A stretch of 64,000 nt of DNA from positions 211,001 to 275,000 of the forward strand of contig BRXU01000028.1 of assembly GCA_030267565.1 (NCBI GenBank), read 5' to 3'. Shown in pieces: positions 52,601-64,000 of this stretch. The DNA is from Pleodorina starrii (Eukaryota; Chlorophyta; Chlorophyceae; Chlamydomonadales; Volvocaceae). A program made the position numbers and the translations under genes. Below the pieces are notes generated by a model. The model was given only the letters and a program-made list of their open reading frames with translations. It was not told the DNA's origin and made no database searches. Position 1 is the first letter of the stretch. Each line of letters starts with the position of its first letter.

Positions 52601-52679
52601 CCGGCGGCGGGCTCCGAAACCCACCGGGGGTTGCGCCACCGCCACCGGGTGTAGCGTTTGCTGACGCCAGGGCGCTTTC
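46664..52679 (-). CDS. Unrecognised low-complexity protein with poly-Gln and poly-His (5' end unresolved)
   Basis: Six 3'-terminal exons in transcript order: 51821-52679, 51131-51480, 50161-50674, 49380-50004, 47084-47250, 46664-46872. Phases 0-1, 1-0, 0-1, 1-2, 2-1, 1-stop all agree, giving 907 residues here. The first exon is Ala/Gly/Pro-rich with a helical end (LPLALRRAMQRYRDTLQTRD). The third holds a leucine-rich coiled coil (LLADVELLRLELDDLQQQLK) running into twelve Gln. The fourth ends with nine His, a short Gln run and an acidic helix (VVELEEEEVEEG). The last two encode an ordered helical region (QDYLDLMDFLGVPMKGDGG, RLMEVREAYLDEFEW). Composition suggests a nuclear regulatory or scaffold protein, but no DNA-binding or catalytic motif is visible. 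Confidence 0.7.
47251..49379 (-). other. Large intron (2.1 kb) of the poly-Gln/poly-His gene
   Basis: Bounded by a GTAGCG donor and TTTTGCAG acceptor on the minus strand. Phase 2 on both sides joins to give GVVLEQLEG. No internal exon was found. A separate short gene inside cannot be excluded. Confidence 0.5.
50680..50765. repeat. GATCTG/CAGATC hexanucleotide microsatellite
   Basis: Degenerate array of GATCCA/CAGATC units in the intron just upstream (minus) of the third exon's acceptor. It doubles as the tract before the TCTGCAG splice site. Confidence 0.85.
51516..51551. repeat. Interstitial telomere-like CCCTAAAA motif
   Basis: CCCTAAAACCCAACCCTCAA followed by AACCCTAAAAAAACCC. Intronic, 36 bp from the acceptor of the 51131-51480 exon. 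Confidence 0.6.
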
Positions 52680-53970
52680 CTGTCGGCGGCGGGTCACGTG
52701 TATGCGCGGGGTGCAACAGCGGCTCAGCCGCGGTGCACGGGGCAGCTTGGGCCGCATCATACATTGCGTGCCAGCCCGGCCGGTTCCGCGCGCCAACTGG
52801 GTTCATTGCCCCCTCTCCGGCCCCCGACTCGTAAGGCCCACGAGGCCCGTGAAATCCGAGAGACCCACGGGTCGTTGCGTAGACGCGACGCGGCAACAGG
52901 ATCCGTCCACGCCGTTCAATTCGGGTCTCGGCGCAGGCCGCCACGCCGAGGAAGTTGGGTGTGGCCAGTTGTACCGCTAATCGTTGCCCGGCGGCACAGG
53001 GGATGCATACCTGGCTGAAGGACGCGCGCCTGGCCGGTGGTGTTGCCGCCAGGGAGGCGTGGGACGAGGCTGCAGCAGGCGCCATCGCGGCCAGGTGGAC
53101 AGCGTGGGATGGGTGTAAGGTGAAAAGGTGAAAAGGTGTAAGACACGGAGGCTGCCCGCTGGGGTGCTTACCCAAGTCGCATGCGCCCGGTGGACCCTGA
53201 CTCAACGAACGCGAGTGACTCGGTGAGCGCGCCATGCCGGTTGGGAACGGTCGGCGGCGGTGGCCATGCATGGCGCGGCGAGCGCGGACAGGGAACTTGC
53301 TTGGTAACTCGCAGCAAGGGCCCTATGTGCACCAATTTGTGTCCATCGCGACCGCAACCAGCCGCCGACCGCTCCAGACAACCGCGCGGATGCCGAGCCC
53401 GTTGCACGGCAATGTACGGCAAAATGGCCACCGCGTCCGGATAGCTCAAGGGCGACATGTAAGCAGTAACCACGCCAACCCACAGAAAGCGAGCTGGCTG
53501 AAAGCGCTCGGCCAACCCTCGGACCCTACCTCCTCGCGCGGACGCAGATAGCCAGGGAGCAGGCGGTGGCTCGCCCACCAGCCTGCGGAGGTAACGGGTG
53601 ATGGGGCAGGGGGCACCGGTGCACGGATAACTGGCTGCGGCCTTGCAGGTGCCACCGCAGGCGCTGCGTAAATCGGAGCTGGGTGGCACAGTGCTGTGAT
53701 AACGAAGGTTTGCCCCCTTCGCGTCCGAAAACCTGCCTGCAAAGCGGATGGGCTGGCATGTGCCTGCCGCATTTCAAACTACCGTTGCATTTCAAGCTAC
53801 CGCTGCAGCTGACACCGCATGGGCGCAGGGCCGTGATCCTGTGCGCAGGCGTGGAGCCCTGCAGGCCGGGCTGGGCACCCACGCGTTGTTGTACACAGGT
53901 CTCGTGGACTGGGCGTGGCACCACCGCGCGCATGATCGAGGTGCGGCACGCGGCGGCGACGCATCCTCAC

Positions 53971-54194
53971 CGGTTGTGCAGAAATGACCCGCAGCGCCTC
54001 AGGTCCGCCACCACGGCCTGCGTGGCGGCCGTCTGGCCCGACAACTCCACGTAGGCCTGCAATGGGAGGTCGGCAAGCCAGTGCGGGCCAGGAAATTCGG
54101 AACAAACGGCGATGCGCGTCGTGTCGTGCGTGGCAAGTGCTGATTTGCTATTGCGGACCTCCGGACTAGTGCGGCTGCAAGCCGTTCCGCTCAC
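53971..54194 (-). CDS. Possible upstream exon of the poly-Gln/poly-His gene
   Basis: Open minus-strand frame ending in a good donor (AACCG|GTGAGG), with ordinary protein-like composition (FPGPHWLADLPLQAYVELSG, AVVADLRRCGSF). It would exit in phase 2. A plausible next exon opens at about 53,840 after a GCGCACAG acceptor, but the path from there to 52,679 is not settled, so membership in the same gene is inference. Confidence 0.35.
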
Positions 54195-55049
54195 GTCACG
54201 CCAGGCACATGTGTGTAGTGGACGGATTACTGCCCCCCTTAGAAAGTGACCCCTGGGTCGGACTAGTTAAAGGTTCATGTGCCCGACATTGTCGCGACAC
54301 TGTTGCGTCGTCAATCAGCGAGTGCGGATTGATGTGTAAGCGTAAGATGTAAGCCGCTTCCACCCGGCTCGTGTACCTCATCAAGCTGGGTGGTGTGGCC
54401 TCGCGTGGGCGTGCCCCCCCAACACACTCTCGCCTCTCACGCGCACCTCGCCGACATTTGAAATGAGCTTATGTAAAGTTTCCAGCAGACGTTGCGCCTC
54501 TGTTACTTCAGCGGGTTCCGCTAGCGGTGGCATGCTGCGCTGTGCTAGGCTTCAAAAGTGCAACTGAGGGCTACCAAGGCAAATCGAAATGCTGATTGGA
54601 GTTGTGCCTTAACCTCACACGAACGAAGAGCACCGTGGTGCACACCTCCGCTGTACTTGCTGAGGAGGTCACCATGCAAGCCGTTTCCATAAATGACTCT
54701 TATGATAAGACACGCCATGAATGTATGAAATATTATCCTCGTCGTTGACACATGACAAAATTCCGGGGCTTGTACAGCAGCTTGTAGACATCAGGGCAGA
54801 CATCATTCTTGATCACGGCGGGAAAACGGCCGGTGATACCCAAAACACATAATTGTGGTTACGTTATAGGTGCTCAGTTAGTAGTTTATTCCTTTGAAAC
54901 CTGTTCGGCGAGCGCCGAGAGGAAACGAGGGTTGCAGTCTTCGGAACTTCAGATAAACCGTTTCTGACCGTTACGGCTACCGACCTTCGGCACGCTGTCA
55001 ATAGTCGTGGTCGTGAATGTTCATAGCATATTGAAGGCATGTGTTAAAG
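54195..55049. other. Intergenic region upstream of the deubiquitinase gene
   Basis: AT-richer than both neighbours, with no supported ORF. Likely contains the deubiquitinase promoter. Confidence 0.5.
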
Positions 55050-58000
55050 ATGCCCCGGGCCGTTAGGGGGCGAAAAAAGGCTCAGGGGGCGGTGGGAGCG
55101 AGCGAGGCAGCAAATTTACTGAATGCAATCAATCAGCACGGGCTTGATGAACAGGAGATCCTACGCATCCTTAAAGCGGACCAGGCGCCGTGTGATCACG
55201 CACGGAGCCCATGCCGCGCGAACCGAAAGGACAATGTCGCATGCTTCTGCCAACTGGTGCCTGCGGAGACTTCCTATCGCAAGAAGGGCCTGTGGCAAAA
55301 GGAGCAAGCACATTTGGCCAGCCTAGGGCAGGATCCGGTGGAGGACAAACGCAAGGTAGGTAGGGTCGTGCCTAGCGATCGGTGGAGCGCAACGTGGGCA
55401 CGGGGGGCATACATGGTACGCACAGGTAGCCAAGCGCGCGAGTTGACACACAGTGCTTGGTTCGCAAACCCAGTTGCAAACCCAGTTGCCAACAATGCCT
55501 TTCCCTGACTTTCCGGCTGCTAGTACTGGGGCCCCGAGGAGGACAGACAACCTTCTGCTGCCTTCCAGCCAGCAATGTCGAAGGGTGTTCCCACTCCCTC
55601 CGCTATTGCAACTTCTCGACATGCTAAGTATGCACGAGCGGTTTCGGGCTCAGTGTCACTGTGCATGGTCTGCAGGAACGCGGTGCACCGCACCCGGCCA
55701 AACCCCGGTTTCCTGTCGCCGTGCAGGATGATGCAAAGCCCTCTGGATTGCGGAACCTGGGCAACACCTGCTACGCCAACGCAGCCCTCCAGTGCCTTTT
55801 CTCCATCCCCAGCCTGCGGAACGGCATCTTCAACGCCGAGCCGCGGGTTGCCGCGCACGACATCTTCCGCCAGCTGCAGACCCTGTTTCTGAACATGCAG
55901 TTCGGGCCGCGCAGCAGCGTGGACACCGAGGTCCTGGCGAAGACGCTGGGGCTCGACCACGCCATCCAGCAGGTGCAGAGAAGGCCACGTGGGCTTGCTG
56001 AGCTGGGCTTACGCAGAAGCTCCCCGCGGAGCGGTGGCTTGGCATGCAGTTCCTGTTGGAATATGGTCTAGGACAACACGGTCGTTACACGTGGTCAGGT
56101 AGCGTTGCGCTCCGCTACTGACAGCCCTTGCACTCAGGCGTTCGTGTGTCCGTTAAGAGGTGCCGGGCACAGGCACACTCCATGGGTATAAGGCTGGCGC
56201 AGCCTTCCCTGCCGTACGGTTCCCTGCCGGACACCCCAATTCTCCAACAGTTCCCACGAGCGCATACACCTCAGTAGCGGCGGTAACAGCGGTAGCGGCC
56301 ATTACCGGTACCCTTCACACGTCGCCCTAATGACCGCCTGCAGGACGGGCAGGAGTTCCTGAAGCTGCTGCTGACGCGGGTGGAGCAGATGCTTAGCAAG
56401 TCGAGCGACGCGGTAAGGATGACGGGGGGCAGTGTAGCACGCAAGCTCTACTTGCGCACCACAGCCTCGCTGGTTTGGTCGCTCGCTGCTACGGACGGGT
56501 CGGGAACCACTGCTCCCGGGAGGGCGTGCGTCGAAGCACAGCTGCACGCTTTTGTCAACGGCACGTTTAGCCGCGCACGAAACACCGGTGATCTGTCTTG
56601 CATCCTGAGTCCGGGTGTAGGAGGGTGCTGAACTTGCTCTCTCTTGCAGCCCTGGCGACGGTGCACGCAAGGGGAGCTGCAACCCGCTACCTACGACGAA
56701 GCCAACGGGCGTCAAGACATGTGCGCCTCTGAGTTTCAGCTGGGCCCTACGGCCGAGCGAATGTCGCAGGCCCGTTTGTGACGTTTCTTGATGCACCGGC
56801 AGGACGCAGCGTGGGGCAGGGCCATCCGTCGGGAGGGCTAGTACTTCCAGCCATCCTAGCCCACGGGTTACAAATGCAACTGGGCTTCTGCCCGGGCGTT
56901 CCATTGCGCTGTTTATTGCGTCGCTTGCATTCGGCAGCGGCCTGCAGCAGCCAGGCGTCGCGATGAGATGTTCTCAGCCAATGTACGACATTCGCCGAAT
57001 AGATGGCGCCGTGACCCTCCTGCGGGAAGGCGTGTTGGGGACGCTGCAACCGCGTGGTCGGGTCTTGGGTTGATGAACCCAAGATTTGGTCTTCCCGTGG
57101 CACCCTCACAACCGTAGGCCGCAAGAGGACTGGTGCAGCGGCTTTTCCGGGGAGGGCTGTCGTACGTTACCACGTGCCAGGTACGACAGGGTGCTGCCAC
57201 TGCCACTGCGGGTAACTCAATTGGGCTTTCGGTGTGCCTGTCCCGTTGATTTGTATTCGTATGTGCTGACCAGTCTGGAAACCACGCTGCCGTGCGTGGC
57301 TGCTTGTGCCTGTGAGAGAAGATGCCGCACTGTATAGTCTGTATTAGAGAGCGTCGCGAGATGTGACCGGAGCACGCGTCCGCTGACACTTGACAGCCCC
57401 GTTTCCGGTGTGCACTCCCCACTGCGTGGCTCTCATGGCTTTCCAAGAAAGCTACCGGTAGGAACGCGGCTTTTCGGCGGCAGCTGTCACGGCCCTGTCC
57501 ATGTGTGACTCGACGTCGTATCGCGATGAGCGTCCTCGCGTCCAGTACCCCAACATCTTCGCATGGCACTTATACAGCCCTTCCGTCCGTGTGGGCCGCG
57601 CGTCTGCCGCCGCGTGACTCCACGGCCGCTGATGCCCCCCCCTCTGTTCTGTCCGTAGCGCTGCGGCCGCGACTCCGCGAGCTCCCGCGAGGTGCAGGAT
57701 TTCTACGATCTGATGCCGCAAGTGCGCGGCTTCAACTCGCTCACGGAGAGCCTGGTGCGTTGCGCTGCACGCGTGTGTTGCGTGTTGCCTGCTGCGTCTG
57801 CGTCTGCGTTTGCGCGCGGCTGGACATTGGAGGCCGTTCGAGCGAGGTGCACGACAACTGGTGGCAGGCACCAGGCACCAATGGGCACCGCGCGGCGGTT
57901 TCACCCATAGCTCGCTGCTCGGAGGCGTCAGCCACGAATGTATCGGCCTCCTGGTCTCATGCACCCGCCCCGTCGCGGCCCTCTGCGCCGGACAACACGA

Positions 58001-61000
58001 GCGCCATGCGCCGAACCGCCCCCCGTGCGCCCACCCACAGGCCGCCATCCTGCACGCCGACTCGCTGACGGGCGACAACCGCTACCTCTGCGACTTTTGC
58101 GCTGACAAGGTGGACGCGCTGCGGCACGTGCGGCTGCGCAGCCTGCCGCCCTACCTGTGCCTGGCGCTGCAGCGCTTCTACTTCGACCCACGGGTAAGCA
58201 GCCAGGCAGCCAAGCAGGCAGGCGCTGTAAATGTTCCAGACATGCAGCTTGACAGGGCAGGTGACCGGCTGGCTGGCTGGCTGGCTGCTCGCTGGCTGCC
58301 TGGCCGGCTCTTCCGGGCCGGTGTACGGTGCCGATGAAGCATGCAGGGGTTGCCGCCACACCGGGCCCCGACGACCCAAGTTATCTTCCCCGCCCGCTGC
58401 ATCCTTCACCGCACCGCTCCCCACCGCTCCCCACCGCAGCACACCGCTGTGCTGCGGCGGTGTGCTGAGGTCCGTGAACGACCCGCGCGCGCCCTTGTGT
58501 GCCTTCTGCACCTACCTGTGGCGACGGCCACAACCCACCGGTAAGGTACACCCACGGTCCTTGTCCCCTGGCCTGTGGCCCCGCAGACGGCCGACAAGGC
58601 CAAGGCGCTGGACAAGTTCAGCTTCCCGCTGCAGCTGGACTTCCGCCAGGTCCTGGAGACAGCGGCGTCGGGCAACGCGGCGCCGCCGGAGGCAGCGGCC
58701 GGCGGCAGCGCAGGTGCCGCGAAGGCCAGCGTCGCTGGGGCCAGCGCAGCCGCCGCGGCCGCCGCGGCTGCGGCGCTGGAGGTGCCGCAGTACGCCGCCG
58801 GCAGTCCGCTGTATGAGCTGGCGGCCATCCTCATCCACAAGGGCTCACATGCTAGCAGCGGCCACTATGGTGTGTAGTCCAGGGGCTTGATTGCGGGTTT
58901 TCGGGGTGGTGCTGGTGAGGTGGTGTAGTATCGCGAGATGCGACGCTGCTGTTTGCGTACTGGTAAGCCATGGTGGACCAGCAGCGTGGCGGCGAAATGA
59001 AGGGTGGCTGCCTCCTCTCGCCCTGTTTCGCGCCATGCAGTCGCGCACATCAAGGACCAGGCGTCGGGGCTGTGGTGGCGCTTCGACGACGAGACCGCCG
59101 ACTGTATCGGCGCCAGTCCGACCGCCGCCTTCCAGGCCGACCACGGAAGCGCCGCCGCGACGGCGAGCGCTGCCGGCGGGGCGGAGGCCGGCAGCAAGGG
59201 CGCAGGTGTGACATGGCGCATGAATGTGCGGCAGGGTGCTACGCAGCGCCAAAGCAAGCGAGCAGCTGCTGCTGGTAGTTGAGCTGCTGTTTGATAACCG
59301 TGTGTGAGGACTGAGGAGTCGTCTCCGGCTGGGATGTTCGGGCTGTAGGTGGGGCCCTGCTTACAGCGACATTGCTGTACCTGTCATGCAAAGCGGCGGC
59401 GAATATTACTTTTCTGTAGAAACACCAACGCAAAACTGACGCCTGTTGCCTCGGGCAAGGGCCGTCACTTTCCTTGCTTTCGTTACCACCGTATCCCTTG
59501 CTGGTTTTGCGTGTTTGTAGCTGCCGCGTTGTTTCCTTTATGACCTCGCACATAATTCTCAGACGGCATCGCGTGCCGTGACTTGGGGTTGCCCGCAGGC
59601 GCCTCACGCAAACGGACCGCCATCGGCGACCCCGAGCCCGACCCCGACTACGAAGAAGAACAGGAGGCCCGCGACACGCCGCCTAACGAAGACGACGAGC
59701 CGCCGCCCGCCAAGGCCGCCAAGGGCGGCCGCGGCAGGAGGGGCGCCGCGCAGGGCAGGTCGCGCGGGGGAGCGCGCGCGGCGGCCCCCAAGCGCGCGGC
59801 GACTGGCGCTGGCACCGGCCGCGCCCGCGGCCGGCCGAAGGCCGTCCTTGAAGGCGCCGACGGTGATGGCGACGAGGAAATGGCTCGCGCCATGGCAGCG
59901 TCGCTGGCGATGCAGAACGGCGGCGGCGCCGACGCGGCAGCGGCAGCAGCGCAGGACGAGGAAAATTTGCGACGCGCGCTTGAGGTCAGCCTTCAGACGG
60001 AGCAGCAGCACCTGGTCAGCGAGGACGCGCAGATGGAGGCTGTGTTGCGCTTGACCGCGCCGGCGGGGGAGGGAGGCGGCGGCGGGGAGGCTGGCGGCGG
60101 CGGCGGACCGACGGCGATGGAGTCCGGCGAGCCGGCGGATGGGCAGGAGCGGGCTGCGGCGGCGGCGGAGCGGGCGGCGGCGGACCTCCCGGAGTCCTCA
60201 CAAGCGGCACGGGCTGGAGCATCTGCAGCTGAGGTGCGCGTTGATGCGCGCGCGCTGTGTGGGGTTGTTGCGCCTGGTGGGTGTGAGGGGATTGGGCGCG
60301 GGGCGGAGCGGAGCGGAGCGGGACTGCGGCGGGCCGACCCTTCCCTGCATCCGCCTGTATGCCCCTTCCTCGCCCGCAGCCGCCTCCACCTCATCACCAA
60401 CAGCTGCCGGACGGCCAGCTCAGCCAGGGCGGGGGCCAGGGTCAGCAGCAGGTGGTGGTCTCCGCCAACGCCTACATGCTGGTCTACCGCGCCGTGGGCT
60501 TCCAGGAGCCGCCCGTGGTGGCGGACGCGGCCGACCTGCCCGGCGACCTGCAGGCGGCCGTCGCCACCTCCACCGCGGACTTCGAAGAGCAGTGCAGCGT
60601 CTACCAGCGCCAGTTGCAGGCGCTTACGGAGCAGGTGTGAATGTCGCGGGGGTGGTATGTGAGACAAGGGGCGGAGTGAGGGGGAGGCACGGCCGTTGCG
60701 ACTTGGGACGTAGCTGCGACTGACTGGGCGGACGTGTCGCAGTCTGCGGCCGCGCTGCGGAAGGAGGCGGAGGGAGAGCATGTTTCGCCATTCACTCCGT
60801 ACTCCGTGAGATGAAGAACTTCATGTTGCGTGAAAGGCGGTTCCCGGTCTTAAACATGCGAGAGCCGAAGATTACCATCGCTTGCGTTTCTGCACTGGAG
60901 GAGGGCATAGGGACAGAGGGCCCGAGCGTCGCCGGGCCGGGCAGGGGCTGGGGCTGGGGCTGTGGTGCAGCTGCGCTGCGGCTCTCCCACCTGCATAATA

Positions 61001-64000
61001 GACTCTCTTATCAAGCAACCCCGGCATGCATGCGTAAACTAATGCCCCCTCGCTGTGCAGGTGGCGGCGCGCCAGCGCGCCGTGCGGGAGGTCATGAGCA
61101 TAATCGCGCCGCGGCTGGATGCCGCCAAGCAGCAGCAACAACAACAACACCAGCAGCAGCAACAACAACAACACCAGCAGCAGCAACAACAACAACAACA
61201 ACAGCAGCAGCAACAGCCGGTGCGGGAGGAGGCCATTGACCTGACGGACAGACCCGCAGCGGCCCACGGCGACGCCGACGAGGGCGCCAACGCCGATGGC
61301 ACCGCAGCCGCCGCAGGGTGCGGAGCCGCTTCGGCGCCGCAGGAGGGGCCTTCAGAGGACACGGAGGGCACGGTGGGTTACTGGGTGTCGAGCTCCTGGC
61401 TGGAGCGCTGGGCGAACGACGACGGTGCACCGCCGCCGCTGGACAACAGCCCCATCGTATGCACCAGCCACGGCGCGTCCGGCTCGGGGGCTGACGGCGA
61501 GGGCGGCGGTGGCGCCGGCGAGGGCAGTGCGGGTCGCGCTCGCGCGCGGCTGGACCCGCGGAAGGTCCCTGCGGCCAAGCTGGTGTCGCCCCCAGCCTGG
61601 AAGCGGCTGCTGGTGAGGCGATGAGGTGGCGGTGGGGCGTCGGAGGGGCGCGGTCGCGTCTTGTGTCGGATCTTGTAGGCGGGCGGGCGGCATGAAGCGG
61701 GGGGCGCTCCTTGAGAGGTCCCGCGCTGCACGCATCAGCCGGGGGGTTGAGGGGCCCGTTGGGAAAAGGTGATGTGTTAGCGCAAAGAGGGTGGAGCCTC
61801 TCGCCTTCCCCGCAGCACGCTGGGTGCTTGTTGAATGTGTGCAGCTGCCGTGGCCCTTGGGTAAGCCACCTCCGGATTATCCTGCCTGTCCGCTGTCCCA
61901 CGTCCACCCCCGGTATTATCTATACTACCTACCCACCGCGTTGAACTCTCATGTTCTCCCCCCCCCCCGCGACTTGTTTCATTGTTGCAAATTCGCTCTT
62001 CAAACCCCTCCGCGACCATCCCCTTGCAGTCGGCTCACGGCGGCGGACCCACGCTCGCCGCCGGGGACGTGTGCCGCGAGTGCCTGGCCAACAACTTCAA
62101 TGCGACGCTGTTGGGCAGCCAGGCGGACCTGGTGCGCGCGCGCGTGGCGGCGCTGCTGGAGGCCGTGGGGCGGGCGGACGAGGAGGGCGGCGGCGCGGCT
62201 GAATGGCGCGAGTGCATGGAGGAGGAGGAAGACGAGGCGGCGGCGGGGTCTGGGGCAGGGGCGGCGTCTGCGCGGCGCTTCTGGGTGTCGAGGACGTGGC
62301 TCCAAGGTGACTGGAGGCGGGAAGCGTGGCAGCGAGGGGCAGCTGGGCACACGTGGGCAGGAACGGATGGGATGCCTCCACGTTTAACCCGCTTATTCGC
62401 CCTCCTATACCGCATATAAAAAGTACTTTCAGTAGCTGGGGAAACGGCGCGGATGCCGCCTTATGGGGGTTGCTACATGCTGTATCATCCTGTGTTAGGC
62501 TGGCTGCGCTCAGCGCTCAGCGCTCAGCGCGGCGAGATGGGGCGTCAACGTCAACCCTTTCGCCCTGCCGCCGACACCTTCTGCCGCGTGCCGCCTACCG
62601 CATGTCGCTTGCGCTGTCCAGGCTGGTCCAAGCGGCAAGGCACGTCAGTCAAGGCGGAGAAGTCGCCCACCGCGGACATCGCCTGTCCGCACGGCCAGCT
62701 GCTGACCCCCGCCGTCGCCAAGATCGCCCGCCGCGTCGCCGTCCCCAGCGACGTCTGGTCCTTCTTGCGAGACCTCTGGCGCCAGCAGCGCGTCCGGGAG
62801 GCCCAGGAGGCGCTGGAGGCGCGAAGCGCCAAGGCCGGCACCGGCGGCCGCCACGGAAGCCGCAGCGGCAGCATGCCGGCGTCAGCGGCGGCGGCGGCCG
62901 TGGACTGCCTTGACTTGACGGGTGACGACGCCGGGCCTGCGCCGGCGGCGCAGCGAGGAGCGGCTGGCGGCGGCAAGCGGCCCAGCGGCGACGGCAGCGG
63001 CGACGGCGACGATGATGGCGTGATCGAGGTAATGGAGCGGACCGCGGCGGAGGCCCGTGGCGCGACCGCCGTACACTCGCCGCGAGAGGGCACGGCGGAC
63101 GCGGACGAGGCGCCGGCAGCGGCGGCGGCGGCAGCGGCGGCGGCCGTGCCCACGCCGCAGGAGTTGGATGCGCTGTGCCCCGAGATGCAGGTCGGCCGGG
63201 TGCACGAGTGCCGCGAGTGTCGCGCGAGTGCGGGTCAGGCCGCGGAGGCGCAGGCGGACACGCGGCGGCAGGTGGATGCGGAGCGGACGGCGCTGGGGGG
63301 CCTGGCGGCGGAGGTGATGCCGACGCTGGAGCCGGGCTGCCGGTACTTCTTGGTGCCAAGGTATGGCAGGCAGGGGTTGGGACCCGCTGCGCTTGGGGAT
63401 TGTGGATTGGGCCTTTGGCCGGCAACCCCATGCGCAGACCAAAGCGCGGTTCCCTCCTGGTGAAATGCAGCGTCATCTTGTTCACAGCAGCATGCCGTTC
63501 GGCCGCCGACCGTGTTCGAACCGTCGGCTTGCGCGTGGTGCGGTACCACCGGGCGGTAGCACCCGTCACAAGCTCCTCGCGTATCGGGTCGTTACGCAAC
63601 CTGCTTTTCATTCCGTATGTCGTACCGTGTACAGCGTTCTGTGTTCCTCCCAAGCGCGTGTACAGCTCCGTTCGCATGCGGGATGCGTCCCTCGCCCCTC
63701 AAGCCCTCATACCCGCCCCTCACGCCCCTGGGACCGGCCCTTGCAAGCCTTGCAGTGCTTGGGTGCGCGAGTGGCAGCAGTTCGTAAGGCCCGTCTCGAG
63801 GCGCGGAGCGGGCGCTGCGGCGCCTGGCGGCGCCGCGGCGGCCGCTGCCGCGGCAGGTGGCGGCGGGGGCGCTGCAGGCGCCGCAGCGGCGCCAGCGCCC
63901 GCTGCGCGGCCCGGCCCCGTCACGGACGCGTTGCTGCGGGTGCTGTGCCCCTGCCACCCGAACGAGGTGCGCCTGGGCGTGCCCGCTCCGCGCCTCACCC
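55050..64000 (+). CDS. UBP26: Ubiquitin carboxyl-terminal hydrolase, UBP26/USP48 type (3' end outside window)
   Basis: Exons: 55050-55355, 55727-55972, 56344-56412, 57118-57180, 57659-57754, 58041-58193, 58587-58869, 59041-59205, 59599-60233, 60380-60634, 61061-61612, 62030-62306, 62622-63360, 63756-beyond 64000. All phases join, giving about 1,361 residues in the window. It is a cysteine protease that removes ubiquitin; the plant UBP26 acts on histone H2B in chromatin. The N-terminal domain has CRANRKDNVACFCQLVP and KKGLWQKE as in the family. Cys box GLRNLGNTCYANAALQ (Cys about 117), then QQDGQEF, zinc ribbon (VTTCQ-CGRDS and CDFCADK), LALQRF, His box SSGHYVAHIKD (His about 404, codons split by an intron) and WWRFDDE. 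Then UIM-like helices and YMLVYR, followed by DUSP modules (YWVSSSWLERW, FWVSRTWLQGW, CRYFLVPSAWVREW) and Cys-pair segments. Start ATG at 55,050. Confidence 0.93.
59877..60005 (+). other. Two ubiquitin-interacting-motif-like helices in the deubiquitinase
   Basis: EEMARAMAASLAMQ and EENLRRALEVSLQTEQ both fit the UIM pattern of acidic start, Ala at the centre and Ser in the second half (e-e-x-x-x-A-x-x-x-S). They lie in the insert between the His box and YMLVYR, after a basic KAAKGGRGRRG stretch that could be a nuclear localisation signal. Confidence 0.55.
61129..61215 (+). repeat. Poly-glutamine (CAG/CAA) tract, 28 Gln with two His
   Basis: CAG and CAA codons are mixed, broken by two CAC codons. 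In frame between the catalytic domain and the first DUSP module. Confidence 0.9.
61225..61254 (+). other. SUMO-interaction-like motif in the deubiquitinase
   Basis: EEAIDLTD fits the hydrophobic-x-hydrophobic-acidic pattern of SUMO-interacting motifs. A second candidate, VDCLDLTGDD, lies at about 62,899-62,928. Motif is short, so support is weak. Confidence 0.35.

Noticed and set aside
51676..53271. 531-codon minus-strand ORF, the longest in its area
   Set aside because: Its frame differs from the phase-consistent exon 51821-52679 over most of its length, and its translation there is Arg/Pro/Gly shadow sequence. Its upstream part may still contain a real exon.

Overview
The window looks like nuclear DNA of a volvocine green alga (Chlamydomonas/Volvox relatives). 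Evidence: intron-dense genes with GT-AG introns, GC-rich exons encoding Ala/Gly/Gln runs, lower-GC introns rich in GTAC/GCAT tetranucleotides, TGTAA-type poly(A) signals, CCCA/GGGT minisatellites, CCCTAAAA-like telomeric motifs, and a truncated retrotransposon with the RNase H plus restriction-like endonuclease layout of the Dualen/RandI clade first described in Chlamydomonas. The species cannot be named from sequence alone.

Region 1 (1-26,048, + strand) is the 3' part of one giant gene for a presumably secreted or cell-surface protein; its start lies left of the window. It is built from tandem 527-residue units, each with six exons. Units A and B are almost identical 4.9-kb tandem copies. 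Unit C is a third copy with an indel-dense stretch. Unit D is an older, diverged copy. A terminal diverged module, a cysteine-rich domain and four chitin-binding-type-2-like (CBM14) repeats follow. Exon phases chain without a break from unit D to the stop codon. I recognise no named family for the 527-residue unit. It is the best candidate here for something undescribed.

Region 2 (26,049-34,763) is mostly intergenic. It contains a 2.2-kb 5'-truncated non-LTR retroelement (29,028-31,260, minus strand) with a perfect 14-bp target-site duplication and a roughly 505-bp AAT tail, two tentative minus-strand exons, and microsatellites.

Region 3 (34,764-43,051) holds two well-resolved genes in head-to-head orientation, separated by 267 bp. 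One is a HAL2/SAL1-like 3'(2'),5'-bisphosphate nucleotidase (minus, six exons, 399 aa). The other is a CRT-like (CLT family) plastid thiol/glutathione transporter homologue (plus, seven exons, 464 aa). Both touch sulfur metabolism, so shared regulation is plausible.

Region 4 (43,052-46,663) shows no gene I can support. Region 5 (46,664 to about 54,200, minus) is an unrecognised low-complexity protein with poly-Gln and poly-His runs. Its last six exons are phase-consistent and its 5' end is unresolved.

Region 6 (55,050 to beyond 64,000, plus) is a UBP26/USP48-type histone or PCNA-class deubiquitinase with intact catalytic boxes and DUSP modules. It runs off the right edge.
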